NCBI GenBank assembly: GCA_964538275.1
Contig: CAZIFW010000108.1
Span: forward strand, 1-6,002
From: CANIGN01 sp964538275
Lineage (GTDB): Bacteria > Bdellovibrionota > UBA2428
Length of the DNA: 6,002 bases
Direction: 5' to 3'
Positions 5,459-6,002 of this stretch are shown one piece after another. The translations under genes were made by a program, and so were the position numbers. Below the pieces are notes generated by a model. The model saw only the letters and a program-made list of their open reading frames with translations, was not told the DNA's origin and did no database searches. The first letter of the stretch is position 1. Every line of letters begins with the position of its first letter.

Positions 5459-5983
5459 ATGAGACACGGTAAAGTAACTCGTAACCTAGGTGTAAAAACT
5501 GGTCACCGTACTGCAATGCTAAGAAACCTTGCTAAAGGTCTTGTGCGCGATGGTCGTATTCGCACTACAAGCGCTCGTGCAAAAGTTCTTCGCTCATTCG
5601 TTGAAAAGCTCGTAACACGTGTAAAAGATCCTACAGTAGCAAACATTCGCGTGATTGCTTCTGAGTTAAACGACAAGCCTACAGTACTGAGTATTGTAAG
5701 AGACATCGCTCCTGTATTTAAAGACAGAGCGGGTGGCTACACTCGTATCTTGAAACTTGCGGGTCGTCGTCCTGGTGACAATGCCGATATGGTGTTGATC
5801 GAATGGTGTGACGAAGGTCTTGTTGAAAAAGGTATGGCTGCGCGCTTCCCTGAAGCTAAAACTGCTCCTGCTAAAAAAGGTGCAAAAAAAGCTAAAAAGG
5901 CTTCTTCTAAAGAAGATGGCGAAGAAAAAGCAGAGAAGACAAAAAAAGCGCCTGCTAAAAAAACCTCTAAAAAAGCAAAATGA
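5459..5983 (+). CDS. rplQ: 50S ribosomal protein L17 with long Lys/Ala-rich tail
   Basis: L17 lies near the exit of the large-subunit peptide tunnel. The core is canonical: MRHGKVTRNLGVKTGHRTAM then LRNLAKGLVRDGRIRTTSARAK (1-42), VEKLVTRVKD, and FKDRAGGYTRILKLAGRRPGDNADMVLIEW (87-116). Typical proteins end near here, at about 115-130 residues. This one has 174, with a short linker (CDEGLVEKGMAARFPE) and then a 42-residue tail (133-174) in which 17 residues are Lys and 10 Ala, with an acidic patch EDGEE in the middle. The tail is probably disordered and may bind rRNA. AAAGGTGG at 5441-5448, inside rpoA, lies 10 bases before the ATG. It is the last gene in the window; 18 bases follow, too few to judge a terminator. 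Confidence 0.96.
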   Translation: MRHGKVTRNLGVKTGHRTAMLRNLAKGLVRDGRIRTTSARAKVLRSFVEKLVTRVKDPTVANIRVIASELNDKPTVLSIVRDIAPVFKDRAGGYTRILKLAGRRPGDNADMVLIEWCDEGLVEKGMAARFPEAKTAPAKKGAKKAKKASSKEDGEEKAEKTKKAPAKKTSKKAK

Positions 5984-6002
5984 TTCTTAAAAGCCAACTC
6001 TT

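Noticed and set aside
5737..5997. Minus-strand open frame of 86 codons opposite rplQ
   Set aside because: The Phe/Leu/Ala-rich sequence is the reverse complement of the Lys/Ala tail; there is no ribosome site or homology to support a gene.
5984..6002. Possible terminator after rplQ
   Set aside because: Only 18-19 bases are available; no inverted repeat or T-run can be seen in them.

Overview
This window is a bacterial ribosomal-protein supercluster, the 3' half of the spc operon running into the alpha operon. Every gene is on the + strand. The order is rplR (3' end only), rpsE, rpmD, rplO, secY, adk, rpmJ, rpsM, rpsK, rpoA, rplQ. The proteins are clearly bacterial. The -PPKRRRV end of S11, the RpoA alpha-CTD with its DNA-contact residues, and the AT-leaning composition fit a Gram-negative, proteobacteria-like organism of moderate to low GC. 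A lineage near Bdellovibrionota or another deep proteobacterial group is possible, but this is a weak inference and nothing here fixes the taxon.

Positions 1-1387 hold L18 (partial), S5, L30 and L15, tightly packed (rpmD and rplO overlap by 8 nt). Positions 1424-2719 encode the SecY translocon channel, followed after a single base by adenylate kinase (2721-3419). A 90-base, very AT-rich gap (3420-3509) precedes rpmJ. It marks the spc/alpha junction and holds a small hairpin whose loop carries the Shine-Dalgarno core. Positions 3510-5983 encode L36, S13, S11, RNA polymerase alpha and L17. Only 18 bases follow rplQ, and no terminator is visible in them.

The genes supply both ribosomal subunits, the membrane channel that accepts nascent chains, the kinase that balances adenine nucleotides, and the RNA polymerase assembly subunit, a set normally co-transcribed with growth rate. 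The usual infA slot (adk-rpmJ gap) and the usual rpsD slot (rpsK-rpoA) are empty.

No novel defence, mobile or CRISPR system is present; this is conserved core-genome DNA. The strongest anomaly is the 5' end of rpsK. The well-placed ATG, the Ala/Lys-rich leader and the conserved body lie in three successive frames, with the switches at an A9 run and a C7 run. This looks like two single-base homopolymer overcounts, or less likely real mutations or recoding. Lesser points are a degenerate adenylate kinase LID metal site, a short SecY N-terminus and a long Lys/Ala-rich tail on L17.
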